The notes beneath the pieces are model-generated. The model did no database searches. It was not told the DNA's origin and saw only the letters and a program-made list of their open reading frames with translations. The position numbers and the translations under genes were made by a program. Below are positions 46,331 to 54,899 of a stretch of 64,000 nucleotides of DNA, in pieces. Source of the stretch: [Flexibacter] sp. ATCC 35103 (GTDB lineage: Bacteria > Bacteroidota > Bacteroidia > Flavobacteriales > Flavobacteriaceae); assembly GCF_001975985.1 (NCBI RefSeq), contig NZ_MTQF01000006.1:383248-447247 (forward strand), in the 5' to 3' direction. Every line of letters begins with the position of its first letter. Position 1 is the first letter of the stretch.

Positions 46331-46352
46331 CATCATATTAAAACACCTTAAT

Positions 46353-47639
46353 TTGAAACGTATACTTCTAACCCTTCTCGTTATTGTATCACACAAAAGT
46401 GTGGCACAAAATGCAACAATAAACGATACTATTGTTCTTTCCCGAACTCAGGCCGAGGCTTTATTTCTGGACAAGAACCTTTCTATAATTTCCGAAAAAC
46501 TAAATATCGACATTGCCGATGCGCAGGTTATTCAGGCAAAATTATGGCCAAATCCTACACTTACTATTGGCGAAATCAATCTTTGGCATAATGCTACAGC
46601 CGGAGAAGTTCCTGCTTTGTGGGGAAATTTTGGTAAAACAACTCAGGTTACTGCAGAACTTGAACAACTTGTTCAGACGGCCGGAAAACGAAAAAAGATG
46701 ATTGCCATGGAAAAAGTTGGCGTAGATATCGCCAAAGAATACTTTAAAACCTTTTTGCGTAATCTAAAAATTGAGTTTAGAGGCAATCTTACTGAACTGC
46801 AATACAATCAGGCTCAGGGAGCTATCTATAAAAAACAAGTTTCGTCGATGCAAACTATGCTAAAAGGATATAGCAATCAGGTTTCGCAAGGTAACATTGG
46901 CAGAGGCGAATATATAAGACTAAAAGCATCTGAGCTAAATTTCCTGAAAGAAATAAGCGATTTACAAAAAGAAAATAACGCGCTGCAAAAAGAGCTTAAA
47001 GTCTTAATGAATCTGCCTGCAACAAGTTTCATCAAACTTACGGATGAAGGTTTTGTTCCCGATCAAAAGAATATCGACAATATCAACTTAGGGAATCTTA
47101 TGGCTTCTGCAGTAGAAAACCGACCTGATATGAAGGTTATCAAACTGGGAAATGACTATAACGACAACAAATACAAATACGAAAAAGCCATGCGAACACC
47201 AGATGTTACTCTTGGTATTAGCTATGACCGTGGTGCAAGTACGATGAACGATTTTGTGGGTCTTGGTTTTGCTTTAGATCTACCGTTTTTTAGTAGAAAT
47301 CAAGGAAATATAAAAGCTGCAAAAATCGCCATCGATCAGGGTAAATTATTGACCGAAGAGAAAACAATAAGTGTACAGGCAGAGGTATTACAAGCTTATG
47401 AAGACTTAATTGTTACCAAAAAATTATACGAAAGTGTCGATGCAAATTACGAAACTGATCTGGATAAACTTCTGGAAAGCTATCGTAAAAACTTTATGCA
47501 GCGAAACACAAGCATGTTAGAATATCTTGATTTTGTTGAAGCTTATCTTGAAAACAAATCAATACTGATAAATTCTAAAAAAGACCTTAATAAAAACCTG
47601 GAAGAATTGCGCTATATCGCCGGTGAGGAAATCAATTAA
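46353..47639 (+). CDS. TolC-family outer-membrane protein of the metal-type pump
   Basis: 428 residues, signal peptide (ILLTLLVIVSHKSVAQ) and OEP-type repeats; CusC/CzcC-like in its short length and the segment AKLWPNPTLTIGEINLWHN. The start is TTG at 46353, needed for the signal peptide. First gene of the operon; 50 bp to the adaptor. Confidence 0.88.
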   Translation: MKRILLTLLVIVSHKSVAQNATINDTIVLSRTQAEALFLDKNLSIISEKLNIDIADAQVIQAKLWPNPTLTIGEINLWHNATAGEVPALWGNFGKTTQVTAELEQLVQTAGKRKKMIAMEKVGVDIAKEYFKTFLRNLKIEFRGNLTELQYNQAQGAIYKKQVSSMQTMLKGYSNQVSQGNIGRGEYIRLKASELNFLKEISDLQKENNALQKELKVLMNLPATSFIKLTDEGFVPDQKNIDNINLGNLMASAVENRPDMKVIKLGNDYNDNKYKYEKAMRTPDVTLGISYDRGASTMNDFVGLGFALDLPFFSRNQGNIKAAKIAIDQGKLLTEEKTISVQAEVLQAYEDLIVTKKLYESVDANYETDLDKLLESYRKNFMQRNTSMLEYLDFVEAYLENKSILINSKKDLNKNLEELRYIAGEEIN

Positions 47640-47689
47640 ATCCTAACCCGGAATACTGCTCACATTATCTGAAAATAATAACAAATACA

Positions 47690-48778
47690 ATGAAGAAATT
47701 TATTTTACTCCCAATACTTGGGTTAATGCTCGTTTACGGATGTGGCAAAAAAGAAGAAATCAAAGATACAAAAGACGAAAAATTTTGTATTGATAAAGAA
47801 CTAAAAGAAAAAATTACAATCGAAGCGGTGCAAAAACGTGCCGTAAGCGAATCTATAAACCTTACAGGAAACATTACTTATAACGCAGATCACGTTGTTC
47901 AGTTTAATAGTCTTGTAGAAGGAATTATTACAAAAACTACATTCTCACTTGGTGATTATGTAAAAAAAGGACAAGTTCTGGCAGAGATAAAAAGTACAGA
48001 ATTAAACAGCATGCAATCAGAAAGTAAATCATTGCAATCGCAGATATCTGTTGCGCAACGTCAATTACAATCCAGCAAATCGATGTTTGAGGACGGAATC
48101 GCTTCTCAAAAAGACCTTTTGCAGGCACAAAGCGAATTAGACGTTTTAAAATCTTCTCTTGAAAATGTAAAAGCAAATCTTGCCATGTTTAGTGCCAGCA
48201 GCGAAAGAGCGGTTTTTCAGATAAAAGCTCCAACTGAAGGATATATAGTTGCAAAAAATATTAGCCCGGGAATGCAGATTACAGAAGGAAGCGAACCTCT
48301 TTTTACTATTTCTGATCTTAAAGAAATCTGGGTTTTGGTAAATGTATATACCAGTAACCTGAAAAATGTAACTCAGGATATGCTTGTAGATGTTACTACT
48401 CCAGCTTATCCGGGCGAAATTTTTAAAGGAAAAATAGCCATGCTTGCCAAAGTTTTTGATGCTGATGAACATGTTCTAAAAGCAAGAATTGTAATGGAAA
48501 ACAAAAACTTAAAGCTAAAACCAGGAATGACGGCAGATATTATTATCGATAAAAGCCTTGGCGGCGAAATGCTGGCTTCGCTTCCTGCAAAAGCAGCCAT
48601 TTTTGATAATAATCGTGATTATATCCTGATTTACAAAGACGATTGTACGATCGAAACCAGAGAAATTAATCCGGTAATAAAAAACAACAACTGGATTTAT
48701 TTTGATAAAGGAGTTAAAGATGGTGAAATGGTTATTACCAAAAATCACTTGCTGATTCACGAAAGATTAAAAAACTAA
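47690..48778 (+). CDS. Periplasmic adaptor (CusB/CzcB-like MFP) lipoprotein
   Basis: 362 residues with lipobox VYGC (Cys18). Lipoyl halves (VVQFNSLVEGIITKTTFSLGDYVKKGQVLAEIKSTEL; VFQIKAPTEGYIVAKNISPGMQI) flank an alpha hairpin; beta barrel and membrane-proximal domain follow. A Cys near the N-terminus (KFCIDKELKEKI) lies where CzcB-like proteins have metal-binding residues, but no Met triad as in CusB is seen. Adaptor between OMF and RND. Confidence 0.88.
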   Translation: MKKFILLPILGLMLVYGCGKKEEIKDTKDEKFCIDKELKEKITIEAVQKRAVSESINLTGNITYNADHVVQFNSLVEGIITKTTFSLGDYVKKGQVLAEIKSTELNSMQSESKSLQSQISVAQRQLQSSKSMFEDGIASQKDLLQAQSELDVLKSSLENVKANLAMFSASSERAVFQIKAPTEGYIVAKNISPGMQITEGSEPLFTISDLKEIWVLVNVYTSNLKNVTQDMLVDVTTPAYPGEIFKGKIAMLAKVFDADEHVLKARIVMENKNLKLKPGMTADIIIDKSLGGEMLASLPAKAAIFDNNRDYILIYKDDCTIETREINPVIKNNNWIYFDKGVKDGEMVITKNHLLIHERLKN

Positions 48779-48812
48779 TTATCCCTAAAAACGGATAAAT
48801 ACAAGACAAGAC

Positions 48813-51800
48813 ATGAAAAAATTTGTACAAGGTCTGGTTGCTTTCTCGTTAAAAAACTCGCTTATAGTTTTTTTCCTGACAGCCATACTACTAGTCGCCG
48901 GAATAGTTAGCTATATCCACACGCCTATCGAAGCTTTCCCGGATGTAACCAATACAAGAGCAAGAATCATCACGCAATGGCCGGGAAGAAGTGCCGAAGA
49001 AGTAGAAAAATTCATCACACTTCCTATTTCAAAACAGATGAATACGATTCCGAAAAAAGCAGAAGTACGTTCTATTTCGCTTTTTGGATTATCTGTTGTA
49101 ACGGTATTGTTTGATGACGATGTTGATGATTTTTACGCACAACAATATGCCTCAAATCGCCTTAACGGATTAGATCTTCCGGAAGGTGCAGATGTAGATA
49201 TTGAACCGCCATCCGGAGCTACGGGGGAAATATTCAGATATGTGATCAAAAGTGATTTGCCAATACGCGAAATCAAAGCCATTCAGGATTGGGTAATCGA
49301 AAGAGAACTAATCTCAGTTCCTGGTGTTGCTGACGTAGTAAGTTTTGGTGGTGAAGAAAAAATATTCGAAATAAAAATCAATCCTACACAACTTGAAAAT
49401 TATAACCTTTCTGCATTAGATGTTTACGAAGCAGTTTCTAAAAGTAACGTAAATGTTGGCGGAGACGTAATACAGCGTGGTGATCAGGCTTATGTTGTAA
49501 GAGGTGTTGGACTTATTAATAAAGTAGAAGATATTGGTAATATTTTGATCGAAACCAAAGGTTCATCGCCAATATTGGTCAAACACGTAGCCGAAGTTTC
49601 GATTTCAGCCAAACCAAGATTAGGTCAGGTAGGTTTAGATGGTGATGATGATGTTGTAGAAGGTATCGTAGTGATGCTGCGCGGGGAAAATCCGGGTGAA
49701 GTAATCAAGAGACTTAAAGATCGTTTGACAGAACTTAACGAAAGAGTATTACCGGATAATGTAAAAATAATTCCGTTTATCGACCGTACAAAATTGGTAG
49801 ATACAACTGTAAAAACCGTTACTAAAAACCTTGTCGAAGGGATATTACTGGTTTCCTTAATTGTATTTATTTTTCTTTATAACTGGAGAACCTCATTGAT
49901 TGTGGCATCTGTGATTCCGCTTTCGTTTTTGTTTGCTATTATAATGTTGAGAATTCAGGGATTACCTGCGAACTTAATTTCTATGGGAGCGCTGGATTTT
50001 GGGCTTCTGCTCGAAGGAACGCTGGTTATTGTGGAACAAGTCTTTGTGTCGCTCGAGAAAAAAGCGCATAAAGTAGGAATGGAACGCTTTAACAACATGA
50101 GCAAAATGGGACTTATCAAGAAAAGTGTGGGTAGTGTAGCTACTTATATTTTCTTTGCCCTGATTATTTTGATTGTGGCATTGATGCCTATTTTCTCTTT
50201 CACGAAAGTAGAAGGAAAAATGTTCTCTCCCCTCGCCTTTACCCTAAGTTATGCGCTATTAGGATCACTAATTCTATCGCTTACTTATGTTCCGGCAATG
50301 TGTAAAGTAATGTTGACAAAAAATATTGTCGAAAAAGAAAATATGATTTCGCGTTTCTTTAGAGTAAACCTTTTTAAGCTTTTTAAATGGAGTACCAGAC
50401 ATAGAAAAGCAACCTTATATGGTTTCCTGGTTTTACTGGCAGTATGTTGTGCTAAGTTTGCTTTTTATGGTTCAGAATTTATTCCGAAACTGAATGAAGG
50501 CGCGATTTACGTAAGAGCCACTTTACCCAACAGCATCAATCTTGATGAAGCGGTAAGACTTACAAAAGAAATGAAAGCCAAAATAAGGAAGTTTGAAGAA
50601 GTAAAATTTGTGCTGACACAAACCGGACGACCAAATGACGGAACAGATCCAACCGGATTTTTTAATATCGAATTACATATCGAATTAAAACATCAGGACG
50701 AATGGAAACGTGACATTAGTAAAGAAGAATTAATTGCCGAGATCAAAAAAGAACTCGACGTTTATCCCGGAATTGGTTTTGGGTTTAGTCAGCCTATTCA
50801 GGATAATGTCGAGGAATATGTTGCCGGAGTTAAAAGTCCGTTAGTTATTAAGATATTCGGGAATGATCTTTTTCAACTGGAAGCAATGGCAGCAAAAGTC
50901 GCAAAATCAATCAAAGATGTAAAAGGAATTGAAGATATCAACGTTTATAAAAACATTGGTTTACCGGAATTACGTATTCAGCTTGACGACGAAAAAATGG
51001 CACGTTATGCGATTACAACTGCAGATGCGCAAGCCGTAATCAGAATGACAATTGGAGGACAAGCAGCAACGAAGTTCTACGACGACGAAAAAATATTTGA
51101 TATCACGTTACGTTTCGAAAAAGAATATCGTGACTCAAAAGAAAAGATCGAAGATATCCTGATTCCGACTATGAATGGCAAAAAAGTTCCTTTAAAAGAA
51201 ATTGCTACCGTAGAATATAAAACAGGACCAACATTTATCTATCGCGAAGGAAACAGTAGATATATTGCCGTAGGTTTTAGTATCGAAGGACGAGATTTGG
51301 GAAGTACAATTGACGAAGCACAGAAAAAAGTAGCTGCTGAAGTAAAACTTCCTAAAGAAAATGTGATGAAATGGGCTGGAGAATTTGAAAGTAAAGAAAG
51401 AGCTTCAAAACAATTAGCAATGATTGTTCCTGTGGTATTGATCTTGATTTTATGCCTTTTATATTTCAATTTTGGTAATTTCAAAGATACACTTGTTGCT
51501 ATAAGTGCAATGCCTTATGCCTTTATTGGAGGATTCTTATCGCTTTGGGTAACCGGAACTGTATTTGGGATCTCGGCAGGAATTGGTTTTATCATCCTGT
51601 TTGGAGTCAGCGCAATCGACAGTATTGTCCTCATTGGAATGATTCGAGAAAATATGAGATCCGGTATGCCATTAAAAGAAGCTATTTCAGACGGTATTTA
51701 CAGCAGGATTCGTCCTATTGTTATGATTGCCCTTATGGGATCTTTAGGATTATTACCCGCAGCATTGTCTACCGGAATGGGTTCTGAGGTTCAAAAACCT

Positions 51801-51917
51801 CTTGCCATCATGATCGTAGGAGGTTTAATCACCTGTATGTTTTTATCGTTAACCGTTTTGCCTCAGGTATTTTATCTGGTCTATCGTAAAAAAGATACGA
51901 GCAGAACAGATTCATAA
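48813..51917 (+). CDS. Heavy-metal-type RND permease (CusA/CzcA family) with altered proton relay
   Basis: 1034-residue inner-membrane antiporter of the HME-RND group: FPDVTNTRARIITQWPGRSAEEVEKFIT near the N-terminus and KMARYAITTADAQAVI in the docking half are CzcA-like. TM4 reads ALDFGLLLEGTLVIVEQ: Asp395 and Glu408 match CzcA Asp402 and Glu415, but the essential Asp408 position is Glu401. Met pairs for copper as in CusA were not identified. Substrate therefore uncertain: divalent metal, or a non-metal substrate within this clade. Confidence 0.88.
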   Translation: MKKFVQGLVAFSLKNSLIVFFLTAILLVAGIVSYIHTPIEAFPDVTNTRARIITQWPGRSAEEVEKFITLPISKQMNTIPKKAEVRSISLFGLSVVTVLFDDDVDDFYAQQYASNRLNGLDLPEGADVDIEPPSGATGEIFRYVIKSDLPIREIKAIQDWVIERELISVPGVADVVSFGGEEKIFEIKINPTQLENYNLSALDVYEAVSKSNVNVGGDVIQRGDQAYVVRGVGLINKVEDIGNILIETKGSSPILVKHVAEVSISAKPRLGQVGLDGDDDVVEGIVVMLRGENPGEVIKRLKDRLTELNERVLPDNVKIIPFIDRTKLVDTTVKTVTKNLVEGILLVSLIVFIFLYNWRTSLIVASVIPLSFLFAIIMLRIQGLPANLISMGALDFGLLLEGTLVIVEQVFVSLEKKAHKVGMERFNNMSKMGLIKKSVGSVATYIFFALIILIVALMPIFSFTKVEGKMFSPLAFTLSYALLGSLILSLTYVPAMCKVMLTKNIVEKENMISRFFRVNLFKLFKWSTRHRKATLYGFLVLLAVCCAKFAFYGSEFIPKLNEGAIYVRATLPNSINLDEAVRLTKEMKAKIRKFEEVKFVLTQTGRPNDGTDPTGFFNIELHIELKHQDEWKRDISKEELIAEIKKELDVYPGIGFGFSQPIQDNVEEYVAGVKSPLVIKIFGNDLFQLEAMAAKVAKSIKDVKGIEDINVYKNIGLPELRIQLDDEKMARYAITTADAQAVIRMTIGGQAATKFYDDEKIFDITLRFEKEYRDSKEKIEDILIPTMNGKKVPLKEIATVEYKTGPTFIYREGNSRYIAVGFSIEGRDLGSTIDEAQKKVAAEVKLPKENVMKWAGEFESKERASKQLAMIVPVVLILILCLLYFNFGNFKDTLVAISAMPYAFIGGFLSLWVTGTVFGISAGIGFIILFGVSAIDSIVLIGMIRENMRSGMPLKEAISDGIYSRIRPIVMIALMGSLGLLPAALSTGMGSEVQKPLAIMIVGGLITCMFLSLTVLPQVFYLVYRKKDTSRTDS

Positions 51918-51945
51918 TTATCCTTCTGTTTTTTATATTTAAAAG

Positions 51946-51982
51946 CACCTTTAGACATACCGTTTAAAGGTGTTTTGCTTTT
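51946..51982 (+). terminator. Terminator after the metal-type pump operon
   Basis: CACCTTTA/TAAAGGTG stem (51946-51953, 51965-51972) followed by TTTTGCTTTT. Confidence 0.8.
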
Positions 51983-52051
51983 ATGATTATCAGTTAATTA
52001 CGAAAATAATAAATAGCTAATATTAATCAGTTACCTTTATAAAAAATATAA

Positions 52052-52477
52052 ATGAACAAAGGCGGACCAATTATTATAATCGAAGACGATCTGGACGATC
52101 AGGAAATTTTAACTGATGTTTTTAATGAGCTTGATTATAAAAATGAAATTATCTTTTTTACCGAAGGTGAAAAAGCATTAGAATACTTAACCTCTACACA
52201 AGTAGAACCTTTTATCATTTTTTCTGACATCAATATGCCAAAACTAAGTGGTATGGAATTGCGGGATAAAATTCATGAAAACGAAGATTTAAGACTTAAG
52301 TCAATCCCCTATTTGTTCTTTTCTACAAGCGCAGAACAAAAACACGTTGTAGACGCCTATTCAAAATCAATTCAGGGATTTTTTGTTAAACCTACGGATT
52401 ATAAAGAAATAAAAAAAACCATTAAAACAATTGTAAGCTATTGGGAAACCTGCGTTTCACCAAACTATGTAAAGTAA
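52052..52477 (+). CDS. Single-domain response regulator (Rcp1-like)
   Basis: 141 residues, receiver domain only: acidic EDD (11-13), acceptor Asp59 (FSDINMPKLSG), Ser/Thr (FFSTSAE, about 90) and Lys (FVKPTDYKE, about 112). The DDLDDQ acidic stretch and C-terminus match the Rcp1 type that works as a phospho-shuttle or with phytochrome-like kinases. No kinase is adjacent. Ended by a hairpin. Confidence 0.85.
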   Translation: MNKGGPIIIIEDDLDDQEILTDVFNELDYKNEIIFFTEGEKALEYLTSTQVEPFIIFSDINMPKLSGMELRDKIHENEDLRLKSIPYLFFSTSAEQKHVVDAYSKSIQGFFVKPTDYKEIKKTIKTIVSYWETCVSPNYVK

Positions 52478-52511
52478 TAAAGCTTATTGAATAAATAACG
52501 AATAATTTTAG

Positions 52512-52547
52512 AAACACCTTTAAACACAAAGTTTAGAGGTGTTTTTT
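52512..52547 (+). terminator. Terminator after the response regulator
   Basis: AAACACCT/AGGTGTTT outer stem and TAAAC/GTTTA inner stem, then seven T. Sequence resembles the terminator at 51946. Confidence 0.85.
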
Positions 52548-52593
52548 TATATTTTAATTTTTCAGGAGCAAATAAATTGTATTCATCACAAAT

Positions 52594-52666
52594 GCAGTCC
52601 CGCTGTACACTATATCTTTTCCTGTCTAAAAAGCCAGTAAAAGGATGCCGTTTCCATCGGGGCTAT
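52594..52666. repeat. Dispersed Flavobacterium-type hairpin repeat, copy 2
   Basis: Opposite in orientation to copy 1: GTCCCGCTGTACACTATATC ... AAAAGGATGCCGTTTCCATC then GGGGCTA. The central hairpin is short here. Confidence 0.8.
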
Positions 52667-52710
52667 TCCAGAAATATACTATTATAAAACCACTTTTTGT
52701 ATAGAAAATA

Positions 52711-53154
52711 TTATCTCAAATCTTTTTTGATAACCAAATATTTCAAATCTGTATCGCCAACATTACTAATTCCGTGTTCTACATTTGGCGGACAATAAAA
52801 ACTGGTATTAGGACCGGCTGTAACTGTTTTTCCGTCAAGGTAAAATTGTGCTTTACCTTCGAGAATGTAAAAAAGTTCTTCTTCAATATGATGATGTGGC
52901 GCATGAGTAGATTTTCCAGGTTCAACAATACTCATTTTGAGTGTGTTTTCCTGAGTAAAGTTTTTATCTGCGAACCAATATTGGTAACCCACTTTTGTTT
53001 TTGTGGCGTTGTCCAAATCAAAATGATTGACACAATTTTCAATAGTGTATTTTACTTCGGGTGTATTTACCTCTTTTTTTTGCTGCTGAGATTGTACAGA
53101 TTGTTGAATCATCAACATAACAATTGTAACCTTGATAGCTGCTGTTGTTTTCAT
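52711..53154 (-). CDS. Exported cupin protein
   Basis: About 147 residues from ATG at 53154 (an in-frame TTG at 53175 is less likely). Signal peptide (IKVTIVMLMIQQSVQS), then a single cupin: STHAPHHHIEEELFYILEGKAQFYLDG (His cluster and Glu, metal ligands, about 90-115) and SFYCPPNVEHGISN with the last His. A periplasmic metal-bound small-molecule-binding or isomerase/dioxygenase function is possible but not specified. Confidence 0.78.
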   Translation of the reverse strand: MKTTAAIKVTIVMLMIQQSVQSQQQKKEVNTPEVKYTIENCVNHFDLDNATKTKVGYQYWFADKNFTQENTLKMSIVEPGKSTHAPHHHIEEELFYILEGKAQFYLDGKTVTAGPNTSFYCPPNVEHGISNVGDTDLKYLVIKKDLR

Positions 53155-53260
53155 CTTTTTTTTGTAATAATACAAAAAAAATACAATTGCTGTTTAAAAT
53201 TATAATAATCGTAAAAGATGACGTGTCCTCTATAAATAAAACTTAAATTTTGAATTTTGT

Positions 53261-53292
53261 TTTGAATATACGTAGTTAACTACATATATTTG
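53261..53292 (+). promoter_or_regulatory. GNAT promoter with palindromic operator in the spacer
   Basis: -33 TTTG (53261-53264), 20-nt spacer, -7 TATATTTG (53285-53292). The perfect palindrome GTAGTTAACTAC (53272-53283) fills the spacer, a repressor site in the best position to block polymerase; MarR-family sites look like this. Confidence 0.7.
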
Positions 53293-53338
53293 CGTGCAAA
53301 TTATTTTTGCCTAAAACCAAATAAATCAAACGCCGAAA

Positions 53339-53791
53339 ATGAACAATAATAGCAGTCTAAACGATATAAAGAATATTATTAAAGTAGAAAAAGTAATAGA
53401 TCATAGCCAAATTGAAATCGCATTTGCAATTAGAAAACAAGTGTTTGTAGAAGAGCAGAATGTATCGCCGGAACGCGAATCGATGGATGATGAAGATGCA
53501 ATACATTATGTTGCAATAGTAAACGGTGAACCAGCCGGAGCGGCGCGATACCGTAAAATGGAAAAAGGTGCAAAAATTGAAAGAATTGCTGTTTTAAATT
53601 CCTTTAGAGGAAAACGAATTGGCGAAGCAATTTTATTGAAAATATTAGACGATCTAAAAAACGAAGAAAAAGTCTATCTCTACGCTCAGGTAAATGCCAG
53701 TCAGTTTTATATCAAAAACGGATTCAGACAAACTGATAATTATTTTCTGGATGCCGGAATTGAACATGTCGAAATGGATTTTATAAAATAA
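53339..53791 (+). CDS. GNAT-family N-acetyltransferase
   Basis: 150 residues with ElaA/PhnO-type features: IRKQVFVEEQNVSPERESMDDEDAIHYVA (about 29-57), acetyl-CoA loop region ERIAVLNSFRGKRIGEAILLKIL (about 81-103, R-G-K-R-I-G matching R/Q-x-x-G-x-G/A in relaxed form), and YAQVNASQFYIKNGF (about 120). Substrate unknown. Expression likely controlled through the operator in its promoter; no MarR gene is adjacent. Confidence 0.82.
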   Translation: MNNNSSLNDIKNIIKVEKVIDHSQIEIAFAIRKQVFVEEQNVSPERESMDDEDAIHYVAIVNGEPAGAARYRKMEKGAKIERIAVLNSFRGKRIGEAILLKILDDLKNEEKVYLYAQVNASQFYIKNGFRQTDNYFLDAGIEHVEMDFIK

Positions 53792-53818
53792 ACATTAAAA
53801 ACATCATTTGATCATAAA

Positions 53819-53942
53819 TCTGGACTAAAGTCCAGCCCTACAATATTTATCATTCCTTCGGAATTTTACGATTTATGTGTTTATGCTTGTAAATAAGAGC
53901 CAAAGGCTCGTCCTATATTGTAGAGCTGGACTTCAGTCCAGT
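53819..53942. repeat. TGTAGAG-palindrome element, inverted pair
   Basis: Two 28-bp near-perfect inverted ends (53819-53846, 53915-53942) each contain a palindrome (CTGGACTAAAGTCCAG, CTGGACTTCAGTCCAG) next to a TGTAG word, with a GAGCC-AAA-GGCTC hairpin inside. Looks like a REP pair or small MITE. Confidence 0.8.
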
Positions 53943-53962
53943 TTAATAGGCGCATAGTTTTA

Positions 53963-54799
53963 TTATGAAATACGCAATGCTTTTTTAAATTGGGATGGAG
54001 AATTTCCGGTACTTCGCATCATGAATTTATTAAAATGACTACTATCAATAAACCCCAAATCATTACTAATCTCTGAAAAAGTCAAATTGCTTTTGGTCAG
54101 TTTTTCGGTAATCACTTTCAGTTTCGTCTGCTCGATATAATCTCTCAGCGTAATATTTAAATTGTTTTTAAAATACTCTCCTATATAATGGATAGAAACA
54201 TTAAAATGATTCGCCATTTCTTTTTTCTTTAACAAATGCGGGTTAGCAATATTTGACCTTATGTAACTTAAAATAGTATCAATCTTCAAAACCTCAGTTG
54301 TCTGAATATTTAAATTACTATCCTCTATACTGGCATTTCTTCGAATAATCTTAATAAGCGACATCATTAAACTTTTGATTATAATTTCGTTTTGTCCTTT
54401 TTGCTTATCGACTTCTTCCAATATTTTTAAAATAAGTACTTCGCAGAAAGCCTTATCGTCTTCAAGAAAAATCAAATTTCCATTGGTCTGATTGTGGTAA
54501 TAAAACAACTTCTCGATTTCTTCGATCTCTTTTTTGTTCGAAAAAAAATTAGGCAGAAAACGCAGGCAATGAAACTTCGTTGGTTCAAGTGTCTTAAAAG
54601 AATGATAATCTTTTGGCGTAAGCAAATAAATATCATTTTGCTTATAATGGTGAGGAATCGAATTTAAGATATGATTTCCGGTTCCGTATTCAATATATAA
54701 CAACTCGAAAAAATTATGCCTGTGAACTTCTTTCTTCCAGGTAAGTTCTTCGACAGAATAAATTTCAAAATCTTTGTATATAAAAAAGGTGTCTTTCAT
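53963..54799 (-). CDS. AraC-family transcriptional regulator with cupin sensor
   Basis: 278 residues: N-terminal cupin-like AraC_binding domain (HRHNFFELLYIEYGTGNHIL, about 27-46; YLLTPKDYHSF) and C-terminal double HTH (KKEMANHFNVSIHYIGEYFKNNLNITLRDYI; FSEISNDLGFIDSSHFNKFMMRSTGNSPSQFKK). Divergent from the ketopantoate-reductase-like gene 100 bp away, which is its likely target. A good -7 box lies at 54815. Confidence 0.87.
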   Translation of the reverse strand: MKDTFFIYKDFEIYSVEELTWKKEVHRHNFFELLYIEYGTGNHILNSIPHHYKQNDIYLLTPKDYHSFKTLEPTKFHCLRFLPNFFSNKKEIEEIEKLFYYHNQTNGNLIFLEDDKAFCEVLILKILEEVDKQKGQNEIIIKSLMMSLIKIIRRNASIEDSNLNIQTTEVLKIDTILSYIRSNIANPHLLKKKEMANHFNVSIHYIGEYFKNNLNITLRDYIEQTKLKVITEKLTKSNLTFSEISNDLGFIDSSHFNKFMMRSTGNSPSQFKKALRIS

Positions 54800-54814
54800 A
54801 ATCCTTAATTTTTA

Positions 54815-54822
54815 CAAATATA
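54815..54822 (-). promoter_or_regulatory. -7 box of the AraC gene at 54799
   Basis: TATATTTG on the minus strand, 15 bp before the start codon. Confidence 0.5.
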
Positions 54823-54899
54823 ACCTATATTTTTACATCAATTAATGATCGGGAACCTATTTACTTTGCAGGAGAAATTAGAACTCAAAATACTACAAT

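Noticed and set aside
48813..51917. Calling the pump copper- or zinc-specific
   Set aside because: No Met cluster or His-rich metal site could be identified, and the TM4 relay is altered.
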